Assembly (NCBI RefSeq): GCF_900087055.1
Contig: NZ_LT575468.1
Location: 2,421,773-2,485,772 of the forward strand
From: Plesiomonas shigelloides
Lineage (GTDB): Bacteria; Pseudomonadota; Gammaproteobacteria; Enterobacterales; CAMTGL01
Direction: 5' to 3'
Length of the DNA: 64,000 nucleotides
This document shows positions 1 to 9,214 of the stretch, one piece after another. A program made the position numbers and the translations under genes. The notes below the pieces were generated by a model. That model did not search any database and was not told the origin of the DNA. It was given only the letters and a program-made list of their open reading frames with translations. Positions within the stretch are counted from its first letter, which is position 1, and every line of letters begins with the position of its first letter.

Positions 1-1629
1 AAAGCGGCAATGCGCGCCACGACTTTCGGTACGGAAGTTAGCCGCCAGCGCGGTGGCATAAGCCGTATCCATCAGGTTATCCAACTCCAGACACTCTACC
101 CGCTGGGTATTAAAGTCAGAGGATGTATCATCCAAACGTGCGGTCTTCAGACGCTCACGAATGGTTTTGAGCTCTTCGAGCCCTTCAGCCATCGCCGCAC
201 CTTCTCGGAATACCGAGAAATTTCGCTGCATGCAGCTTTGCAGATCTTTACGGATTTGCACTGGGTCTTCGCCGTTACGGGTACTGTTCCAGCGATTCAC
301 GCGTGCCAACGATGCCTCGATATCTGACTCACTGGCCGCACGGGCTTCACTTTGCGCCGCCAGCGTTTCACCAAGGTGCAAACCGGTTGCTCGGCCAAAG
401 ACCACCAGATCCAGCAGCGAGTTCCCTCCCAGACGATTCGCCCCGTGTACTGATACACAGGCAATCTCACCGACCGCAAACAATCCTTGGATATCGACAT
501 CACGCCCATCCGCAGTTTGTCCCACCGCTTGTCCACTGACCTGAGTCGGGATCCCGCCCATCATATAATGGCAAGTTGGGATCACCGGAATCGGCTCATT
601 GACCGGATCAACATGAGCAAAGGTGCGTGACAATTCACAGATACCTGGCAGGCGAGATTCCAGAACCTCTTTACCCAAATGATCGAGTTTGAGCTTGATA
701 TGCGGCCCCCACGGACCATCACAACCACGCCCTTCACGAATTTCAATCATCATAGAGCGCGCGACCACATCACGACCGGCCAAGTCTTTGGCATTCGGCG
801 CATAACGTTCCATAAAGCGTTCACCGTGCTTATTCAGCAGGTAGCCGCCTTCACCGCGACAGCCTTCAGTAACCAGCACGCCCGCACCGGCAATCCCGGT
901 TGGGTGGAATTGCCACATTTCCATATCTTGTAACGGCACCCCAGCGCGTACCGCCATCCCGACGCCATCACCGGTATTAATGTGGGCGTTGGTGGTCGAA
1001 GCGAAAATCCGCCCAGCCCCACCGGTGGCCAGCACTGTCGCTTTGGCTTTGAAATAGACGGTTTCACCGGTTTCCAAACAAATTGCCGTACAGCCTTGGA
1101 TCACGCCATCTTGGTTTTTCACCAGATCCAATGCATACCATTCAGAGAAGATGGTGGTTTTATTTTTGATATTCTGCTGATACAGGGTATGCAATAACGC
1201 ATGTCCAGTACGATCAGCGGCCGCCGCCGTACGCGCCGCCTGCTCACCACCGAAATTTTTTGATTGGCCACCAAAAGGACGCTGATAGACGCGGCCATTA
1301 TCAAAACGGGAGAAGGGCAAGCCCATGTTCTCCAGCTCTAAAATCGCCTCTGGGCCGGTTTTACACATATATTCAATGGCATTTTGGTCCCCGATGTAAT
1401 CAGAACCTTTTACCGTATCGTACATGTGCCATTCCCAGTTATCTTCATGGGCATTGCCCAGCGCCACGGTGATCCCACCTTGTGCCGATACGGTATGGGA
1501 GCGGGTTGGGAAAACTTTTGAGATTAGCGCACAGCTCAAACCTGACTGGGAAATCTGCAGCGCTGCGCGCATGCCAGCACCACCTGCACCAATCACGACC
1601 GCATCAAATTCTTTTGTTGTTATATTCAC
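1..1629 (-). CDS. sdhA: Succinate dehydrogenase flavoprotein subunit (3' end outside window)
   Basis: Catalytic flavoprotein of respiratory complex II: oxidises succinate to fumarate at the cytoplasmic face of the inner membrane and passes electrons to SdhB. Reading from 1629 leftwards gives 543 uninterrupted codons that run off the window; the E. coli protein is 588 residues, so about 45 C-terminal residues are missing. The dinucleotide-binding GAGGAG motif is at residues 14-19, and His45 in [10 protein letters not shown] is the family's covalent FAD attachment site. The substrate-site stretch around [10 protein letters not shown] is intact. The start is a GTG, chosen because it aligns with the E. 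coli N-terminus and no in-frame ATG lies before the FAD fold. It begins one base after the sdhD stop codon, so translational coupling is likely. sdhB should lie just beyond the left edge. Confidence 0.96.
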   Translation of the reverse strand, partial: MNITTKEFDAVVIGAGGAGMRAALQISQSGLSCALISKVFPTRSHTVSAQGGITVALGNAHEDNWEWHMYDTVKGSDYIGDQNAIEYMCKTGPEAILELENMGLPFSRFDNGRVYQRPFGGQSKNFGGEQAARTAAAADRTGHALLHTLYQQNIKNKTTIFSEWYALDLVKNQDGVIQGCTAICLETGETVYFKAKATVLATGGAGRIFASTTNAHINTGDGVGMAVRAGVPLQDMEMWQFHPTGIAGAGVLVTEGCRGEGGYLLNKHGERFMERYAPNAKDLAGRDVVARSMMIEIREGRGCDGPWGPHIKLKLDHLGKEVLESRLPGICELSRTFAHVDPVNEPIPVIPTCHYMMGGIPTQVSGQAVGQTADGRDVDIQGLFAVGEIACVSVHGANRLGGNSLLDLVVFGRATGLHLGETLAAQSEARAASESDIEASLARVNRWNSTRNGEDPVQIRKDLQSCMQRNFSVFREGAAMAEGLEELKTIRERLKTARLDDTSSDFNTQRVECLELDNLMDTAYATALAANFRTESRGAHCRF

Positions 1630-1630
1630 C

Positions 1631-1978
1631 TTAAGCCCCCCACACAATGACGACTGTGGAAATCAGGTACACCATCAGTACCAACACCACCACAAACTGC
1701 AAAACCAGACGTAAAGCGACCGGTTTGATGTAATCGGTTAACACCTGCCAAAGTCCAATCCAGGCATGAACCAGCACACACACGGCAGCCAAAATGGTGA
1801 ACACTTGCGTGATGCCAAAGGTAAAGAAGTTCTTCCAGATCCCGTATGTCATTTCCGGGGCGGAAACGATGAAACCTAATAAATAGAGGATGTACAACGT
1901 CATGATGATGGCGGTGGCTCGCAGCAAGATCCAATCTTGCACGCCGCTTCGGCCAAACGCAGTGGCATTCGTTACCAT
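1631..1978 (-). CDS. sdhD: Succinate dehydrogenase membrane anchor subunit
   Basis: Small membrane anchor of complex II which, with SdhC, holds haem b and the ubiquinone site. It is 115 residues, the same length as E. coli SdhD, with three hydrophobic segments and the conserved [13 protein letters not shown] stretch. The histidine in that stretch belongs to the haem/quinone region of the family. Its start overlaps the end of sdhC by 7 bases and sdhA follows after one base, so the three genes form one tightly coupled operon transcribed leftward. Confidence 0.97.
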   Translation of the reverse strand: MVTNATAFGRSGVQDWILLRATAIIMTLYILYLLGFIVSAPEMTYGIWKNFFTFGITQVFTILAAVCVLVHAWIGLWQVLTDYIKPVALRLVLQFVVVLVLMVYLISTVVIVWGA

Positions 1979-2361
1979 ACCAGCCCCCCCGCAAGCAGTG
2001 ATAAAACGATGGTAATGGCAAAAGCAATCCGCGCACTACGGCTAGCAACCGCCAAGTTTTCTTCACCAAAACCTAAATCCATTAATAAGTGACGTACCCC
2101 GCCAACCACATGGTAGGCCAGCGCCGTCAAAATGCCCCACAAAATGAATTTAACAAGGAAGGTATCGGTAATGGCTTGCGCCTGTGCAAACCCTTGCTCA
2201 GAGGAGAGCGACAGGGATAACAGCCATAACAAGATCCCCAATGCGATGAAGGTAATGACACCGCTCACCCGATGGAGAATCGAGGCGATTGCGGTTATCG
2301 GGAAGCTGATCGTTTTCAGATCAAGATTAACAGGTCTTTGCTTATTCACGGTTCTGCCCAC
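1972..2361 (-). CDS. sdhC: Succinate dehydrogenase cytochrome b556 subunit
   Basis: Cytochrome b subunit of complex II. At 129 residues it equals the E. coli length and aligns end to end. Ser27 and Arg31 in the SILHRVSG motif are the quinone-site residues known from E. coli, and His84 in LAYHVVGG is the axial haem ligand. Three membrane helices are visible. The best start is a GTG with a GGAG Shine-Dalgarno 4 bases upstream; it gives the same N-terminal length as E. coli. First gene of the sdhCDA(B) operon, divergent from gltA across a 530-base spacer. Confidence 0.97.
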   Translation of the reverse strand: MGRTVNKQRPVNLDLKTISFPITAIASILHRVSGVITFIALGILLWLLSLSLSSEQGFAQAQAITDTFLVKFILWGILTALAYHVVGGVRHLLMDLGFGEENLAVASRSARIAFAITIVLSLLAGGLVW

Positions 2362-2528
2362 GCCGCTCCATTGAGCTCTGTTTGTTTTCCTTATCTAACC
2401 TTCAGGTTATTGAAAGTTACCGGGTAAACAGGAGTCATTTTTGCGTTTCAGCATACCGCCGGGCGAGGTGTGTTGGGTGGTGATACGCCTGCAACGCCAA
2501 ATCCATTTACATTTAGGCAATACTTTCA

Positions 2529-2557
2529 TTAACCTGAAGACCCGAGCCAAGTATACT
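2529..2557 (+). promoter_or_regulatory. Candidate distal gltA promoter
   Basis: TTAACC at 2529-2534 and TATACT at 2552-2557 are separated by exactly 17 bases, a sigma70-type arrangement with a 5/6 match at -10. It would give a gltA leader of about 330 nt. E. coli gltA also has two tandem promoters, which makes a distal promoter plausible. Confidence 0.45.
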
Positions 2558-2663
2558 TTTCACCATCATTCATTACAATTCAGGAAAGAGTTGTTAATAA
2601 TTTTTAAACAAACTATGAGACATAGACCGTGTTTTGCTCTTTTTATAAATACAGCAAAGCAAA

Positions 2664-2693
2664 TTGACATGTATGCTAAGCGTCGGTTACAAA
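2664..2693 (+). promoter_or_regulatory. Candidate proximal gltA promoter
   Basis: A perfect TTGACA at 2664-2669 is followed after 18 bases by TACAAA (2688-2693, 4/6 to the -10 consensus). It would start transcription about 190 bases before the gltA start codon. Confidence 0.5.
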
Positions 2694-2891
2694 ATACTCA
2701 CCCGAATTCGACTGGTGTGCAAAGTTTATCCAGATACCTCTTTTCCTCCCTGTTAAGTTGTGCAACATTGGAAAGAGGAAAATTCGGACTAGCTTGGTGA
2801 CGTAACGTGCATTGGCTCAACACACCACTGGTAACTCAACCACAAAGCTAGATCTGCATCAGGACAAAAAATAAGAGCAAAGGAGAATGTT

Positions 2892-4184
2892 ATGGCAGAA
2901 CAAAAAGTCACTCTGCGATTGAGCGACAGTGAGTCCATCGAGTTACCTGTGTATAAAGGCTCATTAGGAAACGATGTGGTCGATGTACGTCCGCTGGGCG
3001 CTCACGGCCTGTTCACGTTCGATCCCGGCTTTATGTCCACCGCTGCCTGCGAATCAAAAATCACCTATATCGATGGCGATATCGGTGTGCTGCTGCACCG
3101 TGGTTTCCCGATTGACCAACTGGCGAACAAATCTGACTATCTGGAAGTGTGTTACATCCTGCTGTACGGCGAAGTGCCGACCAAAGCGCAGTATGAACGC
3201 TTCATCCATACCGTCAAACGCCACACCATGGTGCACGAACAGATCTCCAGCTTCTTCCACGGTTTCCGTCGCGACGCCCACCCAATGGCTGTTATGTGCG
3301 GGGTGAGCGGTGCGTTAGCCGCGTTCTACCATGACTCTTTGGATATCAATAACGACGATCACCGCGCCATTGCGGCATTCCGTCTGCTATCTAAGATGCC
3401 TACTCTCGCGGCCATGTGTTACAAGTATTCTATCGGTCAGCCTTTCATTTACCCACGCAACGATCTCTCCTACGCCGCCAACTTCTTGTACATGATGTTC
3501 GCTACACCATGTGAAGAATATGAAGTCAATCCAGTATTGGCGCGCGCAATGGATAAGATCCTGATCCTGCACGCTGACCACGAACAAAATGCGTCAACCT
3601 CAACGGTGCGTACCGCGGGTTCTTCCGGTGCCAATCCATTTGCCTGTATTGCGGCGGGGATTGCCTCGTTGTGGGGACCGGCTCACGGTGGCGCTAACGA
3701 AGCCTGTCTGAATATGCTGATGCAAATCGGCTCGGTAGAACGTATTCCTGAGTTTATCGCCCGCGCCAAAGACAAGAATGATCCATTCCGTCTGATGGGC
3801 TTTGGTCACCGCGTTTACAAAAACTATGACCCACGCGCCACCGTAATGCGCGATACCTGCCATGAAGTATTGAAGACGCTGAATATCCAAGATCCATTGT
3901 TAGATGTGGCAATGGAGTTGGAGCGCATTGCGCTGTCTGATCCGTACTTTATCGAGAAGAAACTCTACCCGAACGTCGATTTCTATTCCGGTATCATCCT
4001 GAAAGCGATGGGTATCCCAACCTCAATGTTTACGGTTATCTTCGCGATTGCCCGTACCGTTGGCTGGATTGCGCACTGGAATGAAATGCACAGTGAAGGC
4101 AGTGCACTGCGTATCGCGCGTCCGCGTCAGCTGTACACCGGTGAAACCCAGCGTGAATTTCACGCCATGCATGAACGCGAATAA
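2892..4184 (+). CDS. gltA: Citrate synthase (type II)
   Basis: Condenses acetyl-CoA and oxaloacetate to citrate at the entry of the TCA cycle. It is 430 residues against 427 in E. coli, with near-identical sequence throughout. The catalytic triad is visible as His265 (AHGGANE), His306 ([13 protein letters not shown]) and Asp363 (VDFYSG). The long N-terminal beta-rich domain (about residues 1-60) marks the hexameric, NADH-inhibited Gram-negative type II enzyme. A GGAGAA Shine-Dalgarno precedes the ATG. It stands alone as a transcription unit, divergent from sdhC, with a strong terminator at 4270-4300. Confidence 0.98.
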   Translation: MAEQKVTLRLSDSESIELPVYKGSLGNDVVDVRPLGAHGLFTFDPGFMSTAACESKITYIDGDIGVLLHRGFPIDQLANKSDYLEVCYILLYGEVPTKAQYERFIHTVKRHTMVHEQISSFFHGFRRDAHPMAVMCGVSGALAAFYHDSLDINNDDHRAIAAFRLLSKMPTLAAMCYKYSIGQPFIYPRNDLSYAANFLYMMFATPCEEYEVNPVLARAMDKILILHADHEQNASTSTVRTAGSSGANPFACIAAGIASLWGPAHGGANEACLNMLMQIGSVERIPEFIARAKDKNDPFRLMGFGHRVYKNYDPRATVMRDTCHEVLKTLNIQDPLLDVAMELERIALSDPYFIEKKLYPNVDFYSGIILKAMGIPTSMFTVIFAIARTVGWIAHWNEMHSEGSALRIARPRQLYTGETQREFHAMHERE

Positions 4185-4269
4185 CCCTTTCGCGGATACA
4201 TAATGGCTAGACTGGTTATTGGCCGTACTGAGCCAGTAAATAGCCAGCAAATGTAAACCCATTCTTTCC

Positions 4270-4300
4270 AAGGCAGCGTTTCGCTGCCTTGTTCTTTTTT
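4270..4300 (+). terminator. Rho-independent terminator of gltA
   Basis: Perfect 9-bp stem AAGGCAGCG/CGCTGCCTT with a 3-base loop, followed by GTTCTTTTTT. Confidence 0.9.
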
Positions 4301-4321
4301 AAAACGTCCGACACAAAGATA

Positions 4322-4350
4322 GAAAAAGAAAACCCCGCATCAGCGGGGTT
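4322..4350 (-). terminator. Rho-independent terminator of phbB
   Basis: On the minus strand an 8-bp stem AACCCCGC/GCGGGGTT with a 4-base loop is followed by TTTTCTTTTTCT, about 35 bases after the phbB stop codon. Confidence 0.88.
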
Positions 4351-4384
4351 CGGATGTTCGTAACGCATGAGTTAATAACGCGCA

Positions 4385-5131
4385 TTAATCCATGTACTGG
4401 CCGCCGTTCATGGCCAGATTAGAGCCGGTGATAAACCCCGCCTCTGGGGCAGCCAAGAAGGCAACAGAGCGCGCAACTTCCGATGGCTGGCCAAAGCGCT
4501 GCACTGGAATTTGCTTGCGGATGCTGTCACGGATGGTTTCATCAATCGCGAGGATCATGTCAGTTTCAATGTACCCTGGAGAGATACAGTTCACGGTGAT
4601 CCCTTTGGCTGCCGTTTCTTGCGCCAATGATTTGCTAAAACCGTACATCGCCGCTTTGGCCGCCGCATAGTTACACTGACCAAACTGCCCTTTTTGCCCA
4701 TTAATAGACGAAATGTTAATGATCCGGCCGTACTGGCGCTCCAGCATTGGATTGATCACGGCGCGGGATAAGTTAAATACGCTATCCAAATTAACGGATA
4801 ACACCTCGTCCCACTGTGCACGGTTCATTTTGCGTAAGGTACCATCACGCGTGATCCCGGCGTTATTCACCAGCACGGCGATAGGCCCGACCGACTCTTC
4901 AATATCCATAATCGTACGCTGGCAAGCATCAAAATCACTGACATCAAATGCCTGCAAACGGATATTCAAGCGATCTTGTTCTATTTCTGCGGCAAATGCC
5001 TTGGCATTGGCGCCATCCAGACTGGTACAACCGGCAACGACAGTATAGCCATCCGCTGCCATCCGGCGGCAGATTTCACGTCCAATCCCACCTGCACCAC
5101 CGGTCACTAAACATACTTGCACTTTATCCAT
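4385..5131 (-). CDS. phbB: Acetoacetyl-CoA reductase (NADPH-dependent SDR)
   Basis: Short-chain dehydrogenase that reduces acetoacetyl-CoA to (R)-3-hydroxybutyryl-CoA, the middle step of polyhydroxybutyrate synthesis. The 248-residue protein has the cofactor loop TGGAGGIG (10-17), NNAG (89-92) and the catalytic set Asn114, Ser142, Tyr155, Lys159. The PhbB-specific stretch NISSINGQKGQFGQ-NY separates it from FabG, which lacks it. The start is the ATG at 5131, 8 bases after AGAGGG; an open frame extends 21 codons further but adds a non-homologous tail. No phaA (thiolase) or phaC (synthase) is adjacent, so the enzyme is an orphan here. A 17-bp palindrome upstream (5210-5226) may be an operator. 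A FabG-like role in fatty-acid metabolism is the alternative but less likely. Confidence 0.88.
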   Translation of the reverse strand: MDKVQVCLVTGGAGGIGREICRRMAADGYTVVAGCTSLDGANAKAFAAEIEQDRLNIRLQAFDVSDFDACQRTIMDIEESVGPIAVLVNNAGITRDGTLRKMNRAQWDEVLSVNLDSVFNLSRAVINPMLERQYGRIINISSINGQKGQFGQCNYAAAKAAMYGFSKSLAQETAAKGITVNCISPGYIETDMILAIDETIRDSIRKQIPVQRFGQPSEVARSVAFLAAPEAGFITGSNLAMNGGQYMD

Positions 5132-5209
5132 CAGCAAGCCCTCTTCCGTGTATCTATATGAAATAAAAAGAGTAAATTTCTTATATGCAATCAATGATTG
5201 CCAATGAAA

Positions 5210-5226
5210 TTGCAGGCAGCCTGCAA
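5210..5226. promoter_or_regulatory. 17-bp perfect palindrome upstream of phbB (putative operator)
   Basis: TTGCAGGC-A-GCCTGCAA has perfect 8-bp arms about one central base. On the minus strand it abuts a possible phbB promoter (TTTCAT, 18-base spacer, TATAAG at 5185-5180), a position suited to a repressor or activator. It is not followed by a T-run, so it is not a terminator. The binding protein is unknown. Confidence 0.5.
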
Positions 5227-5282
5227 GGAATCACAGACTACCTTCTGAATATTTCACCATAGTGACCGTATGCACAATGCTT

Positions 5283-5342
5283 TATATAAAAAGAGACTAG
5301 CCAACAGGGTTATCTAGATTAAATCGATACTCTGTTAGCTAA
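5283..5342 (-). terminator. Probable terminator of ybgI
   Basis: On the minus strand, just after the ybgI stop, TAGCTAACAG pairs with CTGTTGGCTA (one G-U) across a 24-base loop. It is followed by GTCTCTTTTTATA. The long loop makes it a weaker call. Confidence 0.5.
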
Positions 5343-5361
5343 TCTATTGATTTGGTTATTA

Positions 5362-6123
5362 TTAAACTGGATTAGGGATATCGATGAAAGTGACATGCAA
5401 GCCATAGGCACTGTGCAGCCATTCACCCAGTGCTTTTACCCCGAAACGTTCTGTCGCATGATGGCCGGCCGCAAAGAAATGCATGCCCATCTCACGCGCA
5501 ATATGCACGGTTTGCTCTGAGGCTTCGCCGCTGATAAAGGCATCGACACCTGCTTCAGCGGCCAGCTCGATATAACTTTGGCCGCCACCGGTACACCAAG
5601 CCACGGTGCGGATCAGATCTGGAGCTTGTTCACTGGCACAGTGCAGTGGGGTGCGATTGAGCACATCGGTTAAACGCTCGCTTAGCTGCTGCGCGGTCAC
5701 CGGTGCGGCAAAACTGCCATGCAAGGCAACCGAGTAGCGGTTATCCGGCTCTAATCCCCCCGCCACTTCGATGCCAAGATGCTGGGCTAATTGGGCGTTG
5801 TTCCCCAATACAGGGTGCACATCGAGCGGCAAGTGGTATGCCAGCAGATTGATATCATTGGCCAGCAAGGTCTTCAAACGTTCACGCTTCATGCCTTTGA
5901 TGACTGGCGACTCGTTTTTCCAGAAATAACCATGGTGAACCAACACGGCATCTGCGTTCAGATCCAATGCTGCATCCAGTAACGCCTGACTGGCGGTGAC
6001 ACCGGTGACAATCGAGTGAATTTCCGAGCGCCCAGCAACTTGTAACCCATTTGGGCAATAGTCGCGGATGGCGCTGACATTCAATTCGCTGTTAAGTATC
6101 TGTTCCAGTTCTGTATTTTGCAT
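5362..6123 (-). CDS. ybgI: NIF3/DUF34 family metal-binding protein YbgI
   Basis: Member of the widely conserved NIF3 (DUF34) family, often labelled GTP cyclohydrolase 1 type 2. The E. coli protein forms a toroidal hexamer with a di-metal centre, and its cellular role is not settled. The 253-residue product (247 in E. coli) carries the metal-ligand histidines in VHHGYFWKNESP (near residue 65) and near the C-terminus in AAGHHATERFGV. The N-terminal stretch ending in PNGLQV and the terminal FIDIPNP match E. coli closely. The middle section (about 120-160) is more divergent. It lies upstream of phbB and downstream of phrB on the same strand, near phr as in E. coli. Confidence 0.93.
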   Translation of the reverse strand: MQNTELEQILNSELNVSAIRDYCPNGLQVAGRSEIHSIVTGVTASQALLDAALDLNADAVLVHHGYFWKNESPVIKGMKRERLKTLLANDINLLAYHLPLDVHPVLGNNAQLAQHLGIEVAGGLEPDNRYSVALHGSFAAPVTAQQLSERLTDVLNRTPLHCASEQAPDLIRTVAWCTGGGQSYIELAAEAGVDAFISGEASEQTVHIAREMGMHFFAAGHHATERFGVKALGEWLHSAYGLHVTFIDIPNPV

Positions 6124-6169
6124 AGTTTTCTGTCTGTTCTCTCACGTAATGGCATCATAGCATGAAGAG

Positions 6170-7642
6170 TCACTGCGCTGAGGCCGAAAAGAGGTTACGT
6201 GCCATTTCATAGGCGGCCAGCGTTTGCTTTCTGGCATTGGCATGCTCCACCAGCGGCGGCGGATAATCTAAGCTCACCCCTTGCTTGGCAGCCCACGCAT
6301 GCGGGTTATGTACCCAACGATCTGGCACTGCGGCCAACTCAGGCACCCACTGACGAATAAATTGCCCCTCGGGGTCAAAGCGCTCCCCTTGGGTGGTGGG
6401 ATTAAAGATGCGGAAATAGGGGGCGGCATCGGTACCGGTAGACGCTGACCACTGCCAGCCGCCGTTATTGGCCGCCAACGAGCCATCCACCAGCTGAGAC
6501 ATAAAATAACGTTCGCCCCAACGCCAATTCAGCAGCAGATCCTTGACCAAAAAGCCTGCGCTGATCATGCGTAGCCGATTGTGCATCCAACCGGTCTGGT
6601 TAAGCTGACGCATCGCCGCATCCACAATCGGATAGCCGGTTTGACCGCGTTGCCATGCTTGCAGATGCTCTAGATCAGCAGACCACTCGACATGATCGGT
6701 CCACGGGATAAATGGGCGCCCACGGCACAAATCAGGAAATGCCGCCAATAAATGATGATAAAACTCACGCCAGATAAGCTCATTGAGCCAACTAAAAGCA
6801 CCGCTCTCTGGCTGTAGGTAGGTGTGTGAATGCTCTAATCGCAATCGGTTCAGGCATTGGCGCACCGAAAGCACGCCACACGTCAAATACGCCGAAAGCA
6901 AGCTGGTCGCTGGCAGTGCCGGACAATCGCGCTGTTCGTGGTAGTGTGTCACTTGCTGCTGGCAAAAGGTGCGCAGGCGCTGCAACGCTGCCGCTTCGCC
7001 AGCCACAAACAATGGGTTGTCCTGACACGGATAGCTAAACGGCGTAACGGAGTCAGCTGGACGGGTGGTCATCCACAGAGCCCGACATGCAGGGGCTGGC
7101 AAGCTTGCGGTATCCAGCTGCGCCAATAACCCCAGCAGCGCACGCCGAAATGGCGTATACACCTTATACATCTCACCCTGTCCAGTACGCACAGTGCCAG
7201 GTGCGGCCAACAATGCATCATCGCACCACGTCATCGGCAACCTAACACCAAGTAACGCACTGACCTGACTATCTCTACGCTGCTCATTGAGTTCATACTG
7301 GCGGTTAGCATACAGGTGCGTAACCCCCTGCTCGTCGACCAGCTGTTGTATGGTTGCGGGTATAGCCGCGAAATCTGGTACTTCACGGTAGAGAAAACCG
7401 AGGTTGCGCTGCGCTGCTTCCTGCGCCAACAGGCACAGGTTTTGCCGGATAAATTCGGCTTGGCGCGGCGCCATATCATGCTGCTGCCACTGCGTGGGCG
7501 TTGCGATAAACAGCAGCGAGACACGGGCATGCGGATCGGCGCACGCCGCGTGTAACGCACGGTTGTCGGTCAAGCGCAGATCGGTGCGTAGCCACACCAG
7601 ATGGTGTGGCGTTGAGTGACTGAGCGTCTGATTAACTGCCAT
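6170..7642 (-). CDS. phrB: Deoxyribodipyrimidine photolyase (CPD class I)
   Basis: Light-driven repair of cyclobutane pyrimidine dimers with reduced FAD and a folate (MTHF) antenna. The 490-residue protein has the N-terminal antenna-binding Rossmann domain (about 13-150) and the C-terminal helical FAD domain. Recognisable photolyase stretches are [37 protein letters not shown], and [24 protein letters not shown]. It has about ten more N-terminal residues than the 472-residue E. coli enzyme. The ATG lies inside the 3' end of the upstream DUF523-DUF1722 gene (11-base overlap), so the two are cotranslated. E. coli also pairs ybgA with phr. Confidence 0.96.
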   Translation of the reverse strand: MAVNQTLSHSTPHHLVWLRTDLRLTDNRALHAACADPHARVSLLFIATPTQWQQHDMAPRQAEFIRQNLCLLAQEAAQRNLGFLYREVPDFAAIPATIQQLVDEQGVTHLYANRQYELNEQRRDSQVSALLGVRLPMTWCDDALLAAPGTVRTGQGEMYKVYTPFRRALLGLLAQLDTASLPAPACRALWMTTRPADSVTPFSYPCQDNPLFVAGEAAALQRLRTFCQQQVTHYHEQRDCPALPATSLLSAYLTCGVLSVRQCLNRLRLEHSHTYLQPESGAFSWLNELIWREFYHHLLAAFPDLCRGRPFIPWTDHVEWSADLEHLQAWQRGQTGYPIVDAAMRQLNQTGWMHNRLRMISAGFLVKDLLLNWRWGERYFMSQLVDGSLAANNGGWQWSASTGTDAAPYFRIFNPTTQGERFDPEGQFIRQWVPELAAVPDRWVHNPHAWAAKQGVSLDYPPPLVEHANARKQTLAAYEMARNLFSASAQ

Positions 7643-8579
7643 AGCGTAGCAACAACGCCTCCGGATAGGGTTCGAAATAGACTTGCTGCGTCAGATAAGG
7701 ATCGGGATGCTCTTCCAGATAGTGGCGTAATAAGGTTAAAGGCGCCAATAACGGCTGAGTACCACGGCGATAGCGATCGATCAGATGCGATAGCTCTTTA
7801 CGCTGTCGTGATGAAAGCTGACGACTGAAATAGCCTTGAATATGTTGCAGCACATTGGAATGGTTTTTCCGCGTTGGTCGCTTGCTGAGGGCCTGCATCA
7901 GATGATCCCGATAGGCAATCAACAACTCGTCAAACGGCATCGCGTCCAGATCGGCCACACGGCGGCCTAAAGCGCGATAATCGGCTTGCGAATGGGCCAT
8001 AATCAACAACTTATAACGGCTATGAAATGCCACCAGCTTACCGCGCGTCATCCCCGCCTCACACTGACGATAAAAGTCATGCAGCGCAAAAATGCGCGTC
8101 ACGAAATTTTCACGCAGCACCGGATCGTTGAGTCGGCCATCTTCTTCTACCGGCAACCACGGCATCTGGCGCATCAACTCTTGCGTAAACAAACCCACGC
8201 CGACTTTTTCCGCCCCCTTACCAGCCGCATCGTACACTTTGACCCGCTCCATACCGCAGGTCGGTGATTTAGCGCACACGATATAGCCGCATAAATGACT
8301 GAGCGATGCCACTTTCTCACGGGAAAACGCCTGCATTGCCTCGGTCACATTCAGATCTTGGCTGCTGCCGACGAGTTGCACTCCCTCTTCGCCGCGGATC
8401 AAACGGATCGCCGGACGCGGACTCGGCATCCCGATCGCCATCTCAGGGCATACCGGATAAAAACGGACATACGGTTTTAGATGATCGGTGGCAAATGGCA
8501 AGCGTTTGTGGCCGCCATCAAAGCGAACCGACTCCCCTAGCACACAGGCACTTATGCCTACAGGTATCAGCGTACTCAT
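7632..8579 (-). CDS. DUF523-DUF1722 fusion, TudS-like thiouridine/thiouracil desulfidase candidate (YbgA-type)
   Basis: Two-domain, 315-residue protein. The N-terminal half (about 1-160) is a DUF523 domain with three widely spaced cysteines: Cys12 (SACVLGESVRFDGG), Cys44 (YPVCPEMAIGMPSPR) and Cys108 (AKSPTCG). In characterised TudS desulfidases of this family, three such cysteines bind a [4Fe-4S] cluster that removes sulfur from thiouracil or 4-thiouridine monophosphate. The C-terminal half (about 185-305) is DUF1722, matching E. coli YbgA, which lacks the DUF523 part. The ATG at 8579 follows GAGAGGGA; an upstream in-frame start would add five residues. It overlaps phrB by 11 bases. Family membership is clear; the exact substrate here is inference. 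Confidence 0.85.
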   Translation of the reverse strand: MSTLIPVGISACVLGESVRFDGGHKRLPFATDHLKPYVRFYPVCPEMAIGMPSPRPAIRLIRGEEGVQLVGSSQDLNVTEAMQAFSREKVASLSHLCGYIVCAKSPTCGMERVKVYDAAGKGAEKVGVGLFTQELMRQMPWLPVEEDGRLNDPVLRENFVTRIFALHDFYRQCEAGMTRGKLVAFHSRYKLLIMAHSQADYRALGRRVADLDAMPFDELLIAYRDHLMQALSKRPTRKNHSNVLQHIQGYFSRQLSSRQRKELSHLIDRYRRGTQPLLAPLTLLRHYLEEHPDPYLTQQVYFEPYPEALLLRYGS

Positions 8580-8690
8580 CAGTTCCCTCTCCATGTGGTT
8601 CAGATAGTCACAGTGTATCGCGCAAAATGCGGTTCAACCGCAGAATGTTGACATCAGCTTAACATTTATCGCCGAGCAGCAGAAATGACC

Positions 8691-8722
8691 ATAAAAAAAG
8701 CCTCTCATCGCTGAGAGGCTTT
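8691..8722 (-). terminator. Terminator of ybfA
   Basis: A perfect 11-bp stem AAAGCCTCTCA/TGAGAGGCTTT with a 4-base loop. On the minus strand it continues into TTTTTTTATGG, about 70 bases past the ybfA stop. Confidence 0.88.
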
Positions 8723-8789
8723 CTTGTATCAAATTCGGTGGTCGCTACGCGACAATGCGGTGTGTTAACGCGCGTTGTAAATCACGAAG

Positions 8790-8993
8790 TTAGTAAAAAT
8801 CGCGCACGCTACGTTCTGAGCTCGCTAACCAAACTGGCTTGCTGCTGGTTTTGCTCCACACCCGGTGCAGGTAGCTGTAAAAGCGTGCCCGGTTCGGGTG
8901 GAAGACCATGACCGGCAACGCCAGAGAACCTGCAATAAGCACCCCAGTGCGGCGCAGAAGAATCTGAGCTAACGAATACTTCTGGTACATCAT
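8790..8993 (-). CDS. ybfA: Small membrane-associated protein YbfA (DUF2517)
   Basis: A 67-residue protein that aligns end to end with E. coli YbfA (68 residues). The block RARFYSYLHRVWSKTSSKPVW is almost unchanged, and the C-terminus is DFY in both. One hydrophobic segment (about residues 15-32) suggests membrane association. Function is not established. Two adjacent ATGs follow GGGAGGAG; either could start translation, the second having better spacing. It stands alone between the ybgA fusion and pgm, with its own terminator at 8691-8722. Confidence 0.88.
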   Translation of the reverse strand: MMYQKYSLAQILLRRTGVLIAGSLALPVMVFHPNRARFYSYLHRVWSKTSSKPVWLASSERSVRDFY

Positions 8994-9154
8994 ACTCCTC
9001 CCGATAGTTGAACCGTTTCGACTGCGTCTTTGCAGTGTAATCAGGAAAAAGTAAGTTTACTACACATTTTTTAATCAATTGGTGTTTAAAAGCACGAGCA
9101 TCTGCATCATTCTGTAATTATTTTACATATTTTAGCATTGTGGCTACATATGAA

Positions 9155-9186
9155 AAACAAAAGGCGCAGAGGGAAGTCTGCGCCTT
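9155..9186 (-). terminator. Terminator of the seqA-pgm operon
   Basis: Minus strand: a 10-bp stem AAGGCGCAGA/TCTGCGCCTT with a 6-base loop followed by TTGTTTTTC, 30 bases after the pgm stop codon. Confidence 0.88.
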
Positions 9187-9214
9187 GAGCAACAACAGGG
9201 ATTATCTAGCCCGT

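Larger units (their letters stand above)
2362..2891. promoter_or_regulatory. sdhC-gltA divergent intergenic region
   Basis: A 530-base non-coding spacer, AT-rich in its centre. The one open frame in it (2441-2800) lacks a ribosome-binding site and protein-like composition, so I do not call a gene. Two plus-strand promoter candidates for gltA are listed separately. I could not settle on a convincing minus-strand promoter for sdhC. In E. coli this spacer integrates CRP, ArcA and Fur/RyhB control; I did not find clear matches to those operators here. Confidence 0.6.

Noticed and set aside
2441-2800. 119-codon frame in the sdhC-gltA spacer
   Set aside because: No Shine-Dalgarno and atypical composition; it overlaps two gltA promoter candidates.
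5184-5261. 25-codon plus-strand frame between phbB and ybgI (from ATG 5184)
   Set aside because: No Shine-Dalgarno, and it runs through the palindrome upstream of phbB; probably chance.
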